A stretch of DNA of 64,000 nucleotides from positions 124,001-188,000 of the forward strand of contig NZ_CP039691.1 in NCBI RefSeq assembly GCF_005145045.1, written 5' to 3'. The notes beneath the pieces are model-generated. The model did not search any database, was not told the DNA's origin, and saw only the letters and a list, made by a program, of their open reading frames with translations. Numbering within the stretch: position 1 is the first letter of the stretch; each line of letters opens with the position of its first letter. This stretch comes from Agrobacterium larrymoorei. GTDB lineage: Bacteria; Pseudomonadota; Alphaproteobacteria; Rhizobiales; Rhizobiaceae. The position numbers and the translations under genes are program-made. This document shows, piece by piece, positions 45,328 to 54,813 of the stretch.

Positions 45328-46691
45328 TGTGCGGGCTTCATATCGTCGAACACCGTCGGAATAAGCTCTGATACCGTCGGGTGGATATGCATGGCGCGCG
45401 TGATCATTGTGTAGGGTTTGCGGGCATACATCACATCCAGAATGCTTTGCACCGCTTCATCCCCGCCGGTTCCAAGAATGGATGCGCCGAGAATTTCGTC
45501 GGTTCCGGCGTCAGCAATCACCTTCATGAAGCCGAGTGTCTCCCCCTTTTCGACGGCACGACCGACCCGGCTCATGGGGCGTGTACCGAGAAGGAGTTTA
45601 CGGCCCGTGGCACGCGCCTCGCGTTCCGTCATGCCCACCCTCCCAAGCGGCGGGTCTATATAGAGCGCAAAGGTCTTGATCCGGTCGCTTACCTTGCGAT
45701 CATCCCCATCGAGAAGGTTGGCTGCGACGATCTCGAAATCATTGTAGGATGTGTGCGTGAAGGCACCTTGTCCGTTGCAGTCTCCCAGCGCGTAGATGTG
45801 ATCGATATTGGTTTTCAGCCGGTCATCCACCCCGATGAAGCCCTTCGCATCAAGCTCCACGCCAGCCTTTTCCAGCCCCAGATCATCCGTGTTCGGTCTT
45901 CGACCGGTTGCGATCAGCACATGGGAAGCCTCTACCGCGTCATCGCCAATGGCGATTTTGACACCGGCCCCGTGCTTGGAAAAGCTCAGCGTTTTGGCGT
46001 TCAAGCGAATATCGATGCCCTCATCTGCCAGAATGTCCTTCACCGCAGCCGATACATCCTCATCCTCATGTCCGATCAAACGCGGGCCGCGCTCGATGAC
46101 CGTGACGTTCGAGCCGAAGCGGCGAAACATCTGGGCGAATTCCAGTGCGATATAGCTGCCGCCGATGATTGCGAGATGCGCAGGCAACCTATCGAGATCG
46201 AGCAGCGAGACGTTGGTGAGGTATGGTATGCCCGGCAGGCCGGGATAATCCGGTATTGCAGCGCGACCGCCGGTGTTGATGAAAAACATGTCCGCTGTCA
46301 GCCGCGCGCCATCGACGCTTATGCTATGAGCGTCTTCGAAGCGCGCATGGCCTCTGATCAGAGTGCAGTTCTCCATTCCCTCCAGCCATGTTTCGTTGTT
46401 CTTCCGCGCGTTGAACCGCACTATGTCCTTGCGCGCCATAACCTTGGAAAAATCGATTTCCGGCTTCCCTTGAATGCGCACACCGTAATCTTCCGCCCGT
46501 GCTGCCATGTGAGCCGCATAAGCGCTTGCCACCATCGCCTTGGTCGGCATGCAGCCCGTGTTGACGCAGGTGCCGCCCACATGCTTGCGCTCGATGAGTG
46601 CGACCTTGCGACCAGCCTGCGTCAAACGCCCGGCAAGTGAAGGTCCTGCCTGCCCAGCCCCGATGATGATTGCGTCGAAATGCTTCGTCAT
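45324..46691 (-). CDS. FAD-dependent pyridine nucleotide-disulfide oxidoreductase (MerA-like)
   Basis: Flavoprotein of 455 residues. The FAD fold is DAIIIGAGQAGPSLAGRL, the redox Cys pair C42/C47 is in GGTCVNTGCMPTKAM, and the NAD(P)H fold is LAIIGGSYIALEFAQMFRRFG. YALGDCNGQGAFTHTSYND and the dimerisation domain with MHIHPTVSELIP follow. It lacks the N-terminal HMA domain and C-terminal Cys pair of true mercuric reductase, so the substrate is uncertain. The ATG overlaps the stop of the DUF4126 gene by 4 bp. Confidence 0.92.
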   Translation of the reverse strand: MTKHFDAIIIGAGQAGPSLAGRLTQAGRKVALIERKHVGGTCVNTGCMPTKAMVASAYAAHMAARAEDYGVRIQGKPEIDFSKVMARKDIVRFNARKNNETWLEGMENCTLIRGHARFEDAHSISVDGARLTADMFFINTGGRAAIPDYPGLPGIPYLTNVSLLDLDRLPAHLAIIGGSYIALEFAQMFRRFGSNVTVIERGPRLIGHEDEDVSAAVKDILADEGIDIRLNAKTLSFSKHGAGVKIAIGDDAVEASHVLIATGRRPNTDDLGLEKAGVELDAKGFIGVDDRLKTNIDHIYALGDCNGQGAFTHTSYNDFEIVAANLLDGDDRKVSDRIKTFALYIDPPLGRVGMTEREARATGRKLLLGTRPMSRVGRAVEKGETLGFMKVIADAGTDEILGASILGTGGDEAVQSILDVMYARKPYTMITRAMHIHPTVSELIPTVFDDMKPAH

Positions 46692-47155
46692 GAGAAAAAG
46701 GTCACCACCCATAAAGCCAGAAGAACGGCGATCGCATCTTCGAGAATGGCAATCGGCAAATCCTTGCCGCCGATGGCAGCGACGAGACGTTTTCTCCCCT
46801 CATAGCCACCGAGCGTGCCAAGGACCGAACCCATGACACCCGCAATCAACCCGAGAACAAGCGAACCGCCGATCGTTCCGATGACTGCTCCGCAAAACGC
46901 GCCGCTGAGGATACGCGCGCCAAACTGTTGAGGGACCGTGCGGCTTGGCGTTCCGGGGAGTTGGTCGGTCACGAACTCGACCAGGGCCAGCACGACAAAA
47001 ATCGCAACCGCAAGCCAGTGCCCCAAGAAGGCCGCCCAACTATCGGCAAGTTTGAGCCAACCGAGATAGGCGGCAATACTGATGGCTGCCGGGGCTGTCA
47101 TGGTTCTAAGCCCGGAAACGAAACCGATCAGAACCGTCATCATGAAGAGCACCAT
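46688..47155 (-). CDS. DUF4126 family membrane protein
   Basis: Protein of 155 residues with four to five helices (VLFMMTVLIGFVSGLRTMTAPAAISIAAYLG, WLAVAIFVVLALVEFVTDQLP, Gly-rich IGGSLVLGLIAGVMGSVLGTLGGYEGRKRL). The function is unknown. Its stop overlaps the start of the oxidoreductase gene, so the two form a coupled pair. The start at 47155 has GGAG upstream; the frame is open another 48 codons with no membrane-protein character. Confidence 0.88.
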   Translation of the reverse strand: MVLFMMTVLIGFVSGLRTMTAPAAISIAAYLGWLKLADSWAAFLGHWLAVAIFVVLALVEFVTDQLPGTPSRTVPQQFGARILSGAFCGAVIGTIGGSLVLGLIAGVMGSVLGTLGGYEGRKRLVAAIGGKDLPIAILEDAIAVLLALWVVTFFS

Positions 47156-47371
47156 GCGCAATCTCCAATGTTCTAACTGTCGAAGCGATCGTCGGGAAGC
47201 AGTATGGTCTGGCGTATAATTAGAGACTGTGCATAAATCGAAATTCGAATGCAACCTTTTTGCTCTCGACTTCGTTACAGCTGACTGAACCGGGGACACA
47301 TCTCACATCGTTAGCCAGACAGAAACGAGGGATTGCCCTGCCCGCCGAACCGTTCCGAGTGGAGAATGCCC

Positions 47372-48283
47372 ATGAACCGTTTGATGAAGCTGGCTGGCGC
47401 TGGATTTGCGCTTGCTCTCTATGCCTCGATTGCACATGCACAGGTCGTCGTCTCGTCCAAGATCGATACCGAAGGCAGTGTGCTGGGCAACATCATCCAG
47501 TCAGTTCTCAACGTCAATAATATCGCCACGACCGACCGCATTCAGCTGGGCGCAACCCCCGTCGTCCGCAAGGCGATTACGGCAGGTGAAATCGACATTT
47601 ACCCGGAATATACCGGCAACGCCGCCTTCTTCTTCGAAAAGGCAGATGATCCGCTCTGGAAAGATTCGGCGAAAGCCTATGAAGAAGCCAAGACGCTGGA
47701 TTACGACGCCAACAAGATCGTCTGGCTCACCCCTTCGCCGGCTAACAACACCTGGGGCATTGCAGTTCGCAAGGACGTGGCTGAGAAGAACAATCTGAAG
47801 ACGCTGAGCGACCTCGGTAAATATGTGTCTGGCGGTGGCCAGATCGTGCTTGCCGCATCGTCGGAATTCGTGAACTCGGCAGCGGCACTTCCTGCATTCC
47901 AGAAGACCTATGACTTTACGCTTAAGCCAGAGCAGCTGATTACGCTTTCGGGTGGCGATACGGCGGCGACCATTGCGGCTGCAGCCAACCAGACGAACAA
48001 TGCCAATGCCGCCATGGTCTATGGCACAGATGGCGGCATCGCGCCGTCCGGTCTTGTCGTTCTGGAAGACGACAAGCATGTCCAGCCGGTCTATCAGCCT
48101 GCGCCGATCATCCGTGAAACGGTATTGAAAGAGCACCCGGATATCGAGAAAATCCTCAAGCCTGTCTTCGAAAAGCTCGATCTCGCGACACTTCAGGAGC
48201 TCAATGGTCGCGTTCAGGTCGGTGGCGAGCAGGCTAAAGCCGTGGCGTTGGACTTCCTGACCAAAAACGGCTTCGTGAAATAA
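47372..48283 (+). CDS. Osmoprotectant/quaternary amine ABC transporter binding protein (OsmF/YehZ type)
   Basis: Periplasmic binding protein of 303 residues with a signal peptide ending AHAQ. The OpuBC/YehZ-type domain is VVVSSKIDTEGSVLGNIIQSVL ... GATPVVRKAITAGEIDIYPEYTGNA ... TPSPANNTWGIAVRKD. It is the first of four genes encoding a binding protein, permease, ATPase and permease, the YehZYXW order. The ligand is probably glycine betaine or a related amine; E. coli YehZ binds it weakly. The start at 47372 has GGAG eight bases before it. Confidence 0.9.
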   Translation: MNRLMKLAGAGFALALYASIAHAQVVVSSKIDTEGSVLGNIIQSVLNVNNIATTDRIQLGATPVVRKAITAGEIDIYPEYTGNAAFFFEKADDPLWKDSAKAYEEAKTLDYDANKIVWLTPSPANNTWGIAVRKDVAEKNNLKTLSDLGKYVSGGGQIVLAASSEFVNSAAALPAFQKTYDFTLKPEQLITLSGGDTAATIAAAANQTNNANAAMVYGTDGGIAPSGLVVLEDDKHVQPVYQPAPIIRETVLKEHPDIEKILKPVFEKLDLATLQELNGRVQVGGEQAKAVALDFLTKNGFVK

Positions 48284-48292
48284 GAGGCGACA

Positions 48293-49483
48293 TTGCAGCA
48301 CGCCTTGCGCAAGCCGCAGATCATTTCGTTCAATCCCGATAAGGTCGGCGTTTTGATCTGCGCGCTGCTGCTTTACGCGGTCTTCATCCCGCCCTTCGTC
48401 AGTTTTCGTGCAAACCGTATCGTGCAGGGTGAGGCCCGTTTCCTACTCGACAGCTTGCCCGGCGCGGCAGGCGATTGTTTCATAGGCATCGTTCTTATCG
48501 CCGCCCTTACAGCGGTCTTTGTTGCCGACACCAAGCTGCGCTTACTTTTGGCATTTATCGGTCTGGCCGCGCTTTCTGTGTCTATCGGTGTTTCCGCCTC
48601 CTTTCTGATCCCGCCGGATAACACCTATGCCCGCGTTTCTGCTGCAAGCGGCTTCTGGTTGCTGCTTGCAGGACTGGTGGTGATGGCGACCGATGCCATA
48701 GCCCGTCTCGACCCTAAACCGATCATCCGGGTCGTTCTTCTGCTTCTCGCGCTTGCCCTGTTGGCCGCCATTCTCCTTTCGGGTCTGTGGAATGACCTGT
48801 CGGTGATGAAGGAATATCAGAGCCGGGCGGACATATTCTGGACGGAAGCGTTGCGGCATGTCCAGCTTGCAATCGGCTCGCTTTTTGCCGCTACCGTCGT
48901 GGGCATCCCGGTGGGCGTGCTTTGCTTCAAGGTGAAGCGACTGCGCGCCGCGGTGCTGAACTGTCTCAACATTGTCCAGACCATCCCCTCCATTGCGCTC
49001 TTCGGTATTCTCATCGCGCCGCTCGGCTGGATCGCCGCCAACGTGCCCGGCGCATCGGACATCGGCATTCGAGGCATCGGTATGGCGCCTGCCTTCGTTG
49101 CGCTCTTTCTCTATTCGCTGCTGCCCGTCGTTTCCAACACGGTCGTTGGCCTCGATGGCGTCTCACCTTCCGTCCGGGAGGCGGCACGCGGGCTTGGCAT
49201 GACCGGTTTTCAGCGGCTGTTGAGGGTCGAGTTTCCGCTTGCGCTTCCCATCATTCTCACCGGTATCCGCATCGTGCTCGTGCAGAATATCGGCCTTGCG
49301 ACGATTGCAGCGCTGATCGGCGGTGGTGGCTTTGGCGTCTTCGTCTTTCAGGGCATAGGCCAGACTGCGATGGATCTCGTGCTTCTCGGAACGATCCCCA
49401 CGGTCGTTCTGGGATTTGCAGCGGCCATCCTTCTCGATGCCCTGATCGACAGCAACCTCTTGTCGCGAGGAAAAGCACGATGA
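48293..49483 (+). CDS. ABC transporter permease (YehY type)
   Basis: Permease of 396 residues. The N-terminal half has about five extra helices, then a binding-protein-dependent transport domain (HVQLAIGSLFAATVVGIPVGVLCFKVKRL ... TIPSIALFGILIAPL) with the EAA loop VREAARGLGMTGFQRLLRVEFPLALPIILTGIR. The start is TTG with AGAGG upstream. The end overlaps the ATPase start by 4 bp. Confidence 0.9.
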   Translation: MQHALRKPQIISFNPDKVGVLICALLLYAVFIPPFVSFRANRIVQGEARFLLDSLPGAAGDCFIGIVLIAALTAVFVADTKLRLLLAFIGLAALSVSIGVSASFLIPPDNTYARVSAASGFWLLLAGLVVMATDAIARLDPKPIIRVVLLLLALALLAAILLSGLWNDLSVMKEYQSRADIFWTEALRHVQLAIGSLFAATVVGIPVGVLCFKVKRLRAAVLNCLNIVQTIPSIALFGILIAPLGWIAANVPGASDIGIRGIGMAPAFVALFLYSLLPVVSNTVVGLDGVSPSVREAARGLGMTGFQRLLRVEFPLALPIILTGIRIVLVQNIGLATIAALIGGGGFGVFVFQGIGQTAMDLVLLGTIPTVVLGFAAAILLDALIDSNLLSRGKAR

Positions 49484-50418
49484 TCGAAATCGACAACCTC
49501 ACCAAAAGGTATGACGACACGACGGTTGTCGATGCCGTATCGCTGACGATGCAGCCTCGCAGCGTCACCGTCATCGTCGGCACCTCCGGCTCCGGCAAGA
49601 CAACGCTTCTGCGTATGATCAATCGCCTCGTGGAGCCCACTTCCGGGGCCATTCGCATCGACGGGCACGACATTCTGGATATGCCAGGCTTCCAGCTTCG
49701 CCGTAGTATCGGTTATGCGATCCAGGGACATGGGCTTTTCCCGCACCGGACCGTGGCGCAAAACATCGCGACCGTGCCGGAGCTTCTGGGTTGGGACCGC
49801 CAACGGATCGATGCCAAGGTGGAAGAACTGCTCGCGCTGTTTCAGCTTGAACCCGCATCCTACGCGCATCGCTTTCCCAATGAATTGTCAGGTGGACAGC
49901 AGCAGCGCGTCGGTGTGGCGCGGGCGCTGGCGGCAGAGCCGAATATTCTTCTGATGGACGAGCCCTTTGGGGCACTCGACCCGATCATCCGCGCAAAGGC
50001 GCAGGAAGATCTGCTTGCCATCCAGAAGAAGCTTGGCGTCACCATCATCCTCGTCACGCATGACATGGATGAGGCTTTCCATCTCGCGGATCGCATTGCC
50101 GTCATGGACAAGGGAAAGATTGTCCAGTACGGGCCACCCGCCGATCTGGTCCTCAACCCCGCAACCGATTTCGTCCGCACCATGATCGGCGAGCGCGAGC
50201 GGCCATTGAGGCTGCTTTCGGTAGCGACGGTTTCCGATATTATCGAGCCGGGTGAGGCGGAAGGCGAACCCTTGCAGGAGGATTTGAGCCAGCGCGACGC
50301 GCTGTCCGCCATGCTATGGGCAGGTCGCGATTATCTTCCGGTCGTCAGTGCGTCGGGCGAAAAACGCGGACGTATCCGACGCGAAACCCTGTTGCAGCAG
50401 GCAGCGGGACACGCATGA
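49480..50418 (+). CDS. ABC transporter ATP-binding protein (YehX/OpuCA type)
   Basis: ATPase of 312 residues. Walker A is GTSGSGKTT, the signature [15 protein letters not shown], Walker B ILLMDEPFGALDP and the H-loop VTHDMDEA. The C-terminal tail (about 240-312) resembles the CBS-like region of OpuCA-type ATPases, which sense ionic strength in some members. Coupled to the upstream permease by an ATGA overlap. Confidence 0.92.
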   Translation: MIEIDNLTKRYDDTTVVDAVSLTMQPRSVTVIVGTSGSGKTTLLRMINRLVEPTSGAIRIDGHDILDMPGFQLRRSIGYAIQGHGLFPHRTVAQNIATVPELLGWDRQRIDAKVEELLALFQLEPASYAHRFPNELSGGQQQRVGVARALAAEPNILLMDEPFGALDPIIRAKAQEDLLAIQKKLGVTIILVTHDMDEAFHLADRIAVMDKGKIVQYGPPADLVLNPATDFVRTMIGERERPLRLLSVATVSDIIEPGEAEGEPLQEDLSQRDALSAMLWAGRDYLPVVSASGEKRGRIRRETLLQQAAGHA

Positions 50419-50446
50419 CGGCTGGTTACGAAACGGGGACGCATGC

Positions 50447-51187
50447 ATGAAAAGGCTGCTTGCGCCGATCCTTCTGGTTGCCCTTGCCATCCTGCTCCTG
50501 GCGTTCCTCCTAAAGCCGGAAGCCTTCAGCGTCATCTTCGCGCCGCTGGTGCAGACCAACGCGCCCGCCATCTACACGCAGGCAAATCTCCTGTCGCTGA
50601 CGCTGTCGCATCTCGCCATTGTCGGGATCGCCACGGGCTGTGCAATCCTAATCGCCACGACGCTTGCCATCCTCGTCAGCCGACCATTCGGGCGCGAATT
50701 CCTGCCGCTGTCTCGCAGCATCGTCAATATCGGTCAGACCTTTCCGCCAGTTGCAGTTCTGGCGCTGGCGGTGCCGATCATGGGTTTCGGGCAGAAGCCG
50801 ACACTCGTTGCGCTGTTTCTCTACGCACTCCTGCCAATCTTCGAGAACACTCTGACCGGGCTGACGACCCTCCCCCCATCCATCATAGAAGCCGCCCGTG
50901 GCGCAGGTATGACCGGATGGCAGCGGCTTTGGCGGGTGGAGATACCGCTGGCACTTCCAGCCATACTCGCCGGTATCCGCCTTTCCGCCGTCATCAGCCT
51001 GTCCACCGCCACCATCGGTTCGACAGTTGCCGCGAGAACGCTGGGCGAAGTCATCATTGCCGGGCTCCAGTCCAACAACCTCGCCTTTATTCTCCAAGGC
51101 GGACTTATCGTGGCCGCGCTTGCGGTTTTGATCCACAGCGGGCTGTCTATGCTGGAGGCCAGAGCCGCCCGGCATATAGCAACGTGA
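50447..51187 (+). CDS. ABC transporter permease (YehW type)
   Basis: Permease of 246 residues with about six helices and the EAA loop IIEAARGAGMTGWQRLWRVEIPLALPAILAGIRLS. It completes the four-component transporter. GGGGAC precedes the start at 50447; the frame is open another 33 codons within the end of the ATPase gene. Confidence 0.9.
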   Translation: MKRLLAPILLVALAILLLAFLLKPEAFSVIFAPLVQTNAPAIYTQANLLSLTLSHLAIVGIATGCAILIATTLAILVSRPFGREFLPLSRSIVNIGQTFPPVAVLALAVPIMGFGQKPTLVALFLYALLPIFENTLTGLTTLPPSIIEAARGAGMTGWQRLWRVEIPLALPAILAGIRLSAVISLSTATIGSTVAARTLGEVIIAGLQSNNLAFILQGGLIVAALAVLIHSGLSMLEARAARHIAT

Positions 51188-51269
51188 GCCATGGCTCATT
51201 GCGACCGTCGCCCATGGCTAAGTGTTGGAGAGGGTGATATCAGGCGGTCCGTGAAACGGGGCAAACCGA

Positions 51270-52004
51270 ATGGCTGAAGCTGGGGTAACGCAGGATAAAT
51301 CTTTGCACGAGCGCATTATGAGCGACGTGGAAGGCCGTATCCTGTCCGGCGAATGGCCGCCTGGATACCGTATTCCCTTCGAGCACGAATTGACCCTGGA
51401 ATATGGCTGTTCGCGCATGACGGTGAACAAGGCGCTGACAGAACTGGTCAAGAAAGGCCTCATCGAGCGCCGCCGCCGTTCAGGTAGTTTCGTCACGCAG
51501 CCACATGCGCAATCCGCCGTGCTGGAAATTCACGATATTCAGCGTGAAGTTCAGGATATGGGCCTGGCATACGCCTATAAACTCGATCATCGCGAAATGA
51601 GAAAAGCGAGCGCTGAGGACCGTGCGCAGCTCGAGGTCAAGGCAGGCGCCGTCGTTCTTAGCATCACCTGCAGGCATTTTACCGGCGACGTTCCCTTCTG
51701 TCTGGAGGAGCGCACGATCAATGTTTCTTCCGTGCCGGAAGCGAAAGAGGCGGATTTCACGCATATCGGCCCCGGCACATGGCTGTTGCAGATGGTGCCG
51801 TGGAGCGCTGCCGAACACCGGATTCGCGCGGTTTCGGCGGATCGTAGGGTGGCGGAAGCGCTGGCCATCCCCACCGGCACCGCATGCCTCGTCATCGAAC
51901 GGCGCACTTGGAATGGCCAGACCTATATCACCCACGTCACGGTGACCTACCCCGGAGACCGCCACGAACTGGTGGCGCAATTCCTCCCCACGCAGCAGAG
52001 TTGA
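51270..52004 (+). CDS. hutC: Histidine utilization repressor HutC (GntR family)
   Basis: GntR/HutC regulator of 244 residues with an N-terminal winged helix (IMSDVEGRILSGEWPPGYRIPFEHELTLEYGCSRMTVNKALTELVKKGLIERRRRSGSFV) and a UTRA effector domain (VLSITCRHFTGDVPFCLEERTIN, WSAAEHRIRAVSADRRVAEAL). It matches rhizobial HutC, which binds urocanate and represses hut genes at TGTATATACA-type sites; such a site lies between hutF and hutI. It stands directly after the YehZYXW-type transporter genes, with no similar operator visible near those, so control of that transporter is only possible. Confidence 0.87.
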   Translation: MAEAGVTQDKSLHERIMSDVEGRILSGEWPPGYRIPFEHELTLEYGCSRMTVNKALTELVKKGLIERRRRSGSFVTQPHAQSAVLEIHDIQREVQDMGLAYAYKLDHREMRKASAEDRAQLEVKAGAVVLSITCRHFTGDVPFCLEERTINVSSVPEAKEADFTHIGPGTWLLQMVPWSAAEHRIRAVSADRRVAEALAIPTGTACLVIERRTWNGQTYITHVTVTYPGDRHELVAQFLPTQQS

Positions 52005-52028
52005 CCTCACAAATAATTCAACTCTTAC

Positions 52029-52057
52029 TTGAGCGGGCGCTCAAACGCTCTTTTTTT
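52029..52057 (+). terminator. Terminator after hutC
   Basis: TTGAGCG at 52029-52035 pairs with CGCTCAA at 52038-52044, followed after six bases by seven T. Confidence 0.8.
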
Positions 52058-52217
52058 GTAAAAGAAGAGTTTACAGCTCCGGTTTCCACACTGTATTAGT
52101 TGCCAATCTTACTCCACTTTATCGAGAGACGGGCAAGGCATGCCTGCGACGTGATGGCAGTGGGACCTACCGACGAACTTCATCGTCGGACAGCGTGTGA
52201 AACTCGGGAATATTTTG

Positions 52218-53357
52218 ATGGCAGCCGGAAACTCGATCCTCTCGTCGCACCTTATCAAGACGCCACGTCTTGGAGCCCGCAATATGGTTCTGGCGTTGGC
52301 GGTGATGTCGGCCATGTCTTCGACGGCGGCTTTTGCGCAGGCACCAGCACCGGCTCCGGTTGAGAACACGCAGCCCGCTACCCAATCATCCGAGCCTCAG
52401 CAACAGGTGGCGCCTGCCACGACCGCCGAGCCTTCTGCGCCTGCTCAGCAACCCACGTCGCAAGCTGGGCAGCCACCGGCTGCAACCACGCCAGCCGAGC
52501 CCGCACCAGCCGCACCGGCTGGCGAAACTCCCGTTCAAGCACCCTCTGCGCAGCCTTCTGCTGCCGATCCAGCGCTTCAAGCCGCTCCGGCTGCCCCGGC
52601 ACCGGTTGATGTCGATAGTGGCGCGCGCGCCGATATTCCCCATAATCTTTCCCCTTGGGGCATGTTCATGGCCGCCGACTGGGTGGTCAAGAGCGTGATG
52701 ATCGGACTTGCCATCGCCTCCCTCATCACCTGGACGGTCTGGCTTGCAAAGACGGTAGAGCTCGCGGGTGCCCGCGTTCGGGCCGGTTCGACGCTGAAGA
52801 TCATTCACAAGGCAAAGACGCTTTCCGAAGCGACGGACGCCGTGGAAAAGAAGGGCGGCCCGGCGGCCCTGATGCTGCGCATGGCGACGCATGAAATGAA
52901 GCTGTCCGACGCCGTGGTGGAACACACGGATGGCGGTGGCATCAAGGAGCGCGTCACCTCCATTCTTTCGCGCATTGAAACCCATGCCGGTCGCCGCATG
53001 TCGCGTGGTACTGGCGTTCTGGCGTCCATCGGCTCGGTTTCGCCTTTCGTCGGTCTGTTCGGTACCGTCTGGGGCATCATGAATTCCTTCATCAGCATCT
53101 CGGAATCGCAGACCACCAACCTGGCCGTCGTCGCCCCGGGCATTGCCGAAGCTCTGCTTGCAACGGCCATCGGGCTTGTCGCGGCCATTCCGGCAGTGGT
53201 GATCTACAACGTCTTTGCCCGTTCTATCACTGGCTATCGCCATCTGCTGGCCGATGTCGCCGCTGGGGTAGAGCGTCTCGTCAGCCGTGATCTGGATTTC
53301 CGTCGCATTCCGCCCGGCGGCGCAGTAAAGCCCGCCGTTTCTCTGGTAGGGCGCTAA
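52218..53357 (+). CDS. exbB: TonB-system proton channel subunit ExbB with long Pro/Ala extension
   Basis: MotA/TolQ/ExbB family protein of about 379 residues. It has a signal-like helix ([18 protein letters not shown]), then about 90 residues rich in Pro, Ala and Gln (roughly 43-135), then three membrane helices ([23 protein letters not shown], the [25 protein letters not shown] region and [21 protein letters not shown]). The long periplasmic extension is common in alphaproteobacterial ExbB. A GTG seven codons upstream is an alternative start. Operon: exbB-exbD-tonB. Confidence 0.92.
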   Translation: MAAGNSILSSHLIKTPRLGARNMVLALAVMSAMSSTAAFAQAPAPAPVENTQPATQSSEPQQQVAPATTAEPSAPAQQPTSQAGQPPAATTPAEPAPAAPAGETPVQAPSAQPSAADPALQAAPAAPAPVDVDSGARADIPHNLSPWGMFMAADWVVKSVMIGLAIASLITWTVWLAKTVELAGARVRAGSTLKIIHKAKTLSEATDAVEKKGGPAALMLRMATHEMKLSDAVVEHTDGGGIKERVTSILSRIETHAGRRMSRGTGVLASIGSVSPFVGLFGTVWGIMNSFISISESQTTNLAVVAPGIAEALLATAIGLVAAIPAVVIYNVFARSITGYRHLLADVAAGVERLVSRDLDFRRIPPGGAVKPAVSLVGR

Positions 53358-53361
53358 GAAC

Positions 53362-53847
53362 ATGGCTGGCGGTATTCGGGAAAGTCACGGGGAAGAACTC
53401 TCCGAGAACCACGAAATCAACGTGACGCCGTTCATCGACGTCATGCTCGTGCTTCTGATCATCTTCATGGTGGCGGCACCGCTTGCCACGGTCGACGTGA
53501 ATGTCGATCTGCCCGCCTCCACGGCAAAGCCCGCCGAAAGGCCGGACGAGCCGCTTTACCTGACGGTGAAGGACGATCTGTCACTCAATCTCGGCAATGA
53601 TGCGGTTGCCCGCGAAGCACTAGCTGCAAGCCTCGATGCCCGCACCGGCGGCAATAAGGATACGCGCATCTTCCTGCGGGCGGACAAGGCCGTGGATTAC
53701 GGGCACTTCATGGAAATCATGAACATGCTGCGTGACAGCGGCTATCTCAAGATTGCCCTTGTCGGACTGGAAGGCACGGCAGCTGCGAGCCAGCCAAGTA
53801 CGCCTGCGCAGCCTCCGGCACCGTCCGCGAATGGAGCTGCGCAATGA
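53362..53847 (+). CDS. exbD: TonB-system subunit ExbD
   Basis: Protein of 161 residues with a short cytoplasmic tail and one membrane helix carrying the proton-channel Asp (EINVTPFIDVMLVLLIIFMVAAPL), then a periplasmic domain (DTRIFLRADKAVDYGHFMEIMNMLRDSGYLKIALVGLE). Starts 4 bp after exbB; its stop overlaps the tonB start. Confidence 0.95.
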   Translation: MAGGIRESHGEELSENHEINVTPFIDVMLVLLIIFMVAAPLATVDVNVDLPASTAKPAERPDEPLYLTVKDDLSLNLGNDAVAREALAASLDARTGGNKDTRIFLRADKAVDYGHFMEIMNMLRDSGYLKIALVGLEGTAAASQPSTPAQPPAPSANGAAQ

Positions 53848-54779
53848 CGAAGACCGCCTACCTTCAGTCCAGACGGTCCCGGCTGGGAGAAGTCGCGCTG
53901 TGGGCGACGGCGGCAATGCTGACACTGACCGTCCATGCGGGCGCTGCCTATTATCTTCTGCAGGAACCGGAAGAGCCCGCTGGCGACAGTGCTCCGCCTG
54001 CGGCTATCATGATCGAGCTTGCCGCCTTGCCTGAAGCGGTTCAGACCGAAGACACCGTCGAGGCCAACGATCAGGTGGAGCAGCAGGAGGTCATGAGCAA
54101 TGTGACCGAACCTGTGGAAGAGCCCGTACCGGAAGAACCGCAGCCGGAACCGGAACCCGTTCCGGAGCCGGTGGTCGAAGAGCCGCCGCCAACGCCAGCC
54201 CCCCCGCCGGAGCCTCCGCAGGAAACTGCCGAGCCAGTGCCTGAGGAGCTTCCGCCAGAACCCGTTCAAGAGGTCGATCCTGTCGAGCAGCAGCAGATGG
54301 CAGCGCTCGAAAATGTCGAAGTTCCACTTCCCGTCATCCGCCCGCCTCCGCCCCCGGTAGAAAAGAAGGTGGAGAAGGAAAAGAAGAAAACGCAGGCGGA
54401 GAAGCCGAAGCAGGCGCCGCAGCGCGCGGAGCAGCGCGATATTGCCAAGGCGGAGACGACGCAGTCCAATCGAACCGCAGCGCCGAGAAACAGCGGCGGG
54501 CTGTTTTCTTCTTCCATGACCCCTGCCAAATGGGAATCTCGGATCCGCTCGCAGATATCACGTAGAAAGCCGGGTAACCTGAAGGCCAAGGGCATGCTGG
54601 TGACCGTCAGCTTCCGGGTCAGCGAAAGCGGCGCTTTGAGCTCCATTCGCCTGCGTGGTTCGACAGGCGATGCCTCCGTCGATCAGCAGGTCGTCTCCTG
54701 GATCGAAAGGGCGTCTCCAGTAACCGCGCCTCCGCCGAATGCGGCCCGGGATGTCACACTGCCGATCAAGATCGACTGA
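53844..54779 (+). CDS. tonB: TonB energy transducer
   Basis: Protein of 311 residues with an N-terminal membrane helix (EVALWATAAMLTLTVHAGAAYYLL), a long periplasmic Pro/Glu-rich spacer (about 60-190) followed by a Lys-rich segment, and the C-terminal TonB domain (KWESRIRSQISRRKPGNLKAKGMLVTVSFRVSESGALSSIRLRGSTGDASVDQQVVSWIERASP). It couples the ExbBD proton motive force to outer-membrane receptors for iron chelates. Confidence 0.95.
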   Translation: MTKTAYLQSRRSRLGEVALWATAAMLTLTVHAGAAYYLLQEPEEPAGDSAPPAAIMIELAALPEAVQTEDTVEANDQVEQQEVMSNVTEPVEEPVPEEPQPEPEPVPEPVVEEPPPTPAPPPEPPQETAEPVPEELPPEPVQEVDPVEQQQMAALENVEVPLPVIRPPPPPVEKKVEKEKKKTQAEKPKQAPQRAEQRDIAKAETTQSNRTAAPRNSGGLFSSSMTPAKWESRIRSQISRRKPGNLKAKGMLVTVSFRVSESGALSSIRLRGSTGDASVDQQVVSWIERASPVTAPPPNAARDVTLPIKID

Positions 54780-54813
54780 TCGAATTGGAACGAGCCTGCA
54801 AGCCGGATTCGGA

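Noticed and set aside
47161-47371. TATAAT at 47215-47220 as promoter of the osmoprotectant transporter
   Set aside because: No acceptable -35 element at proper distance.
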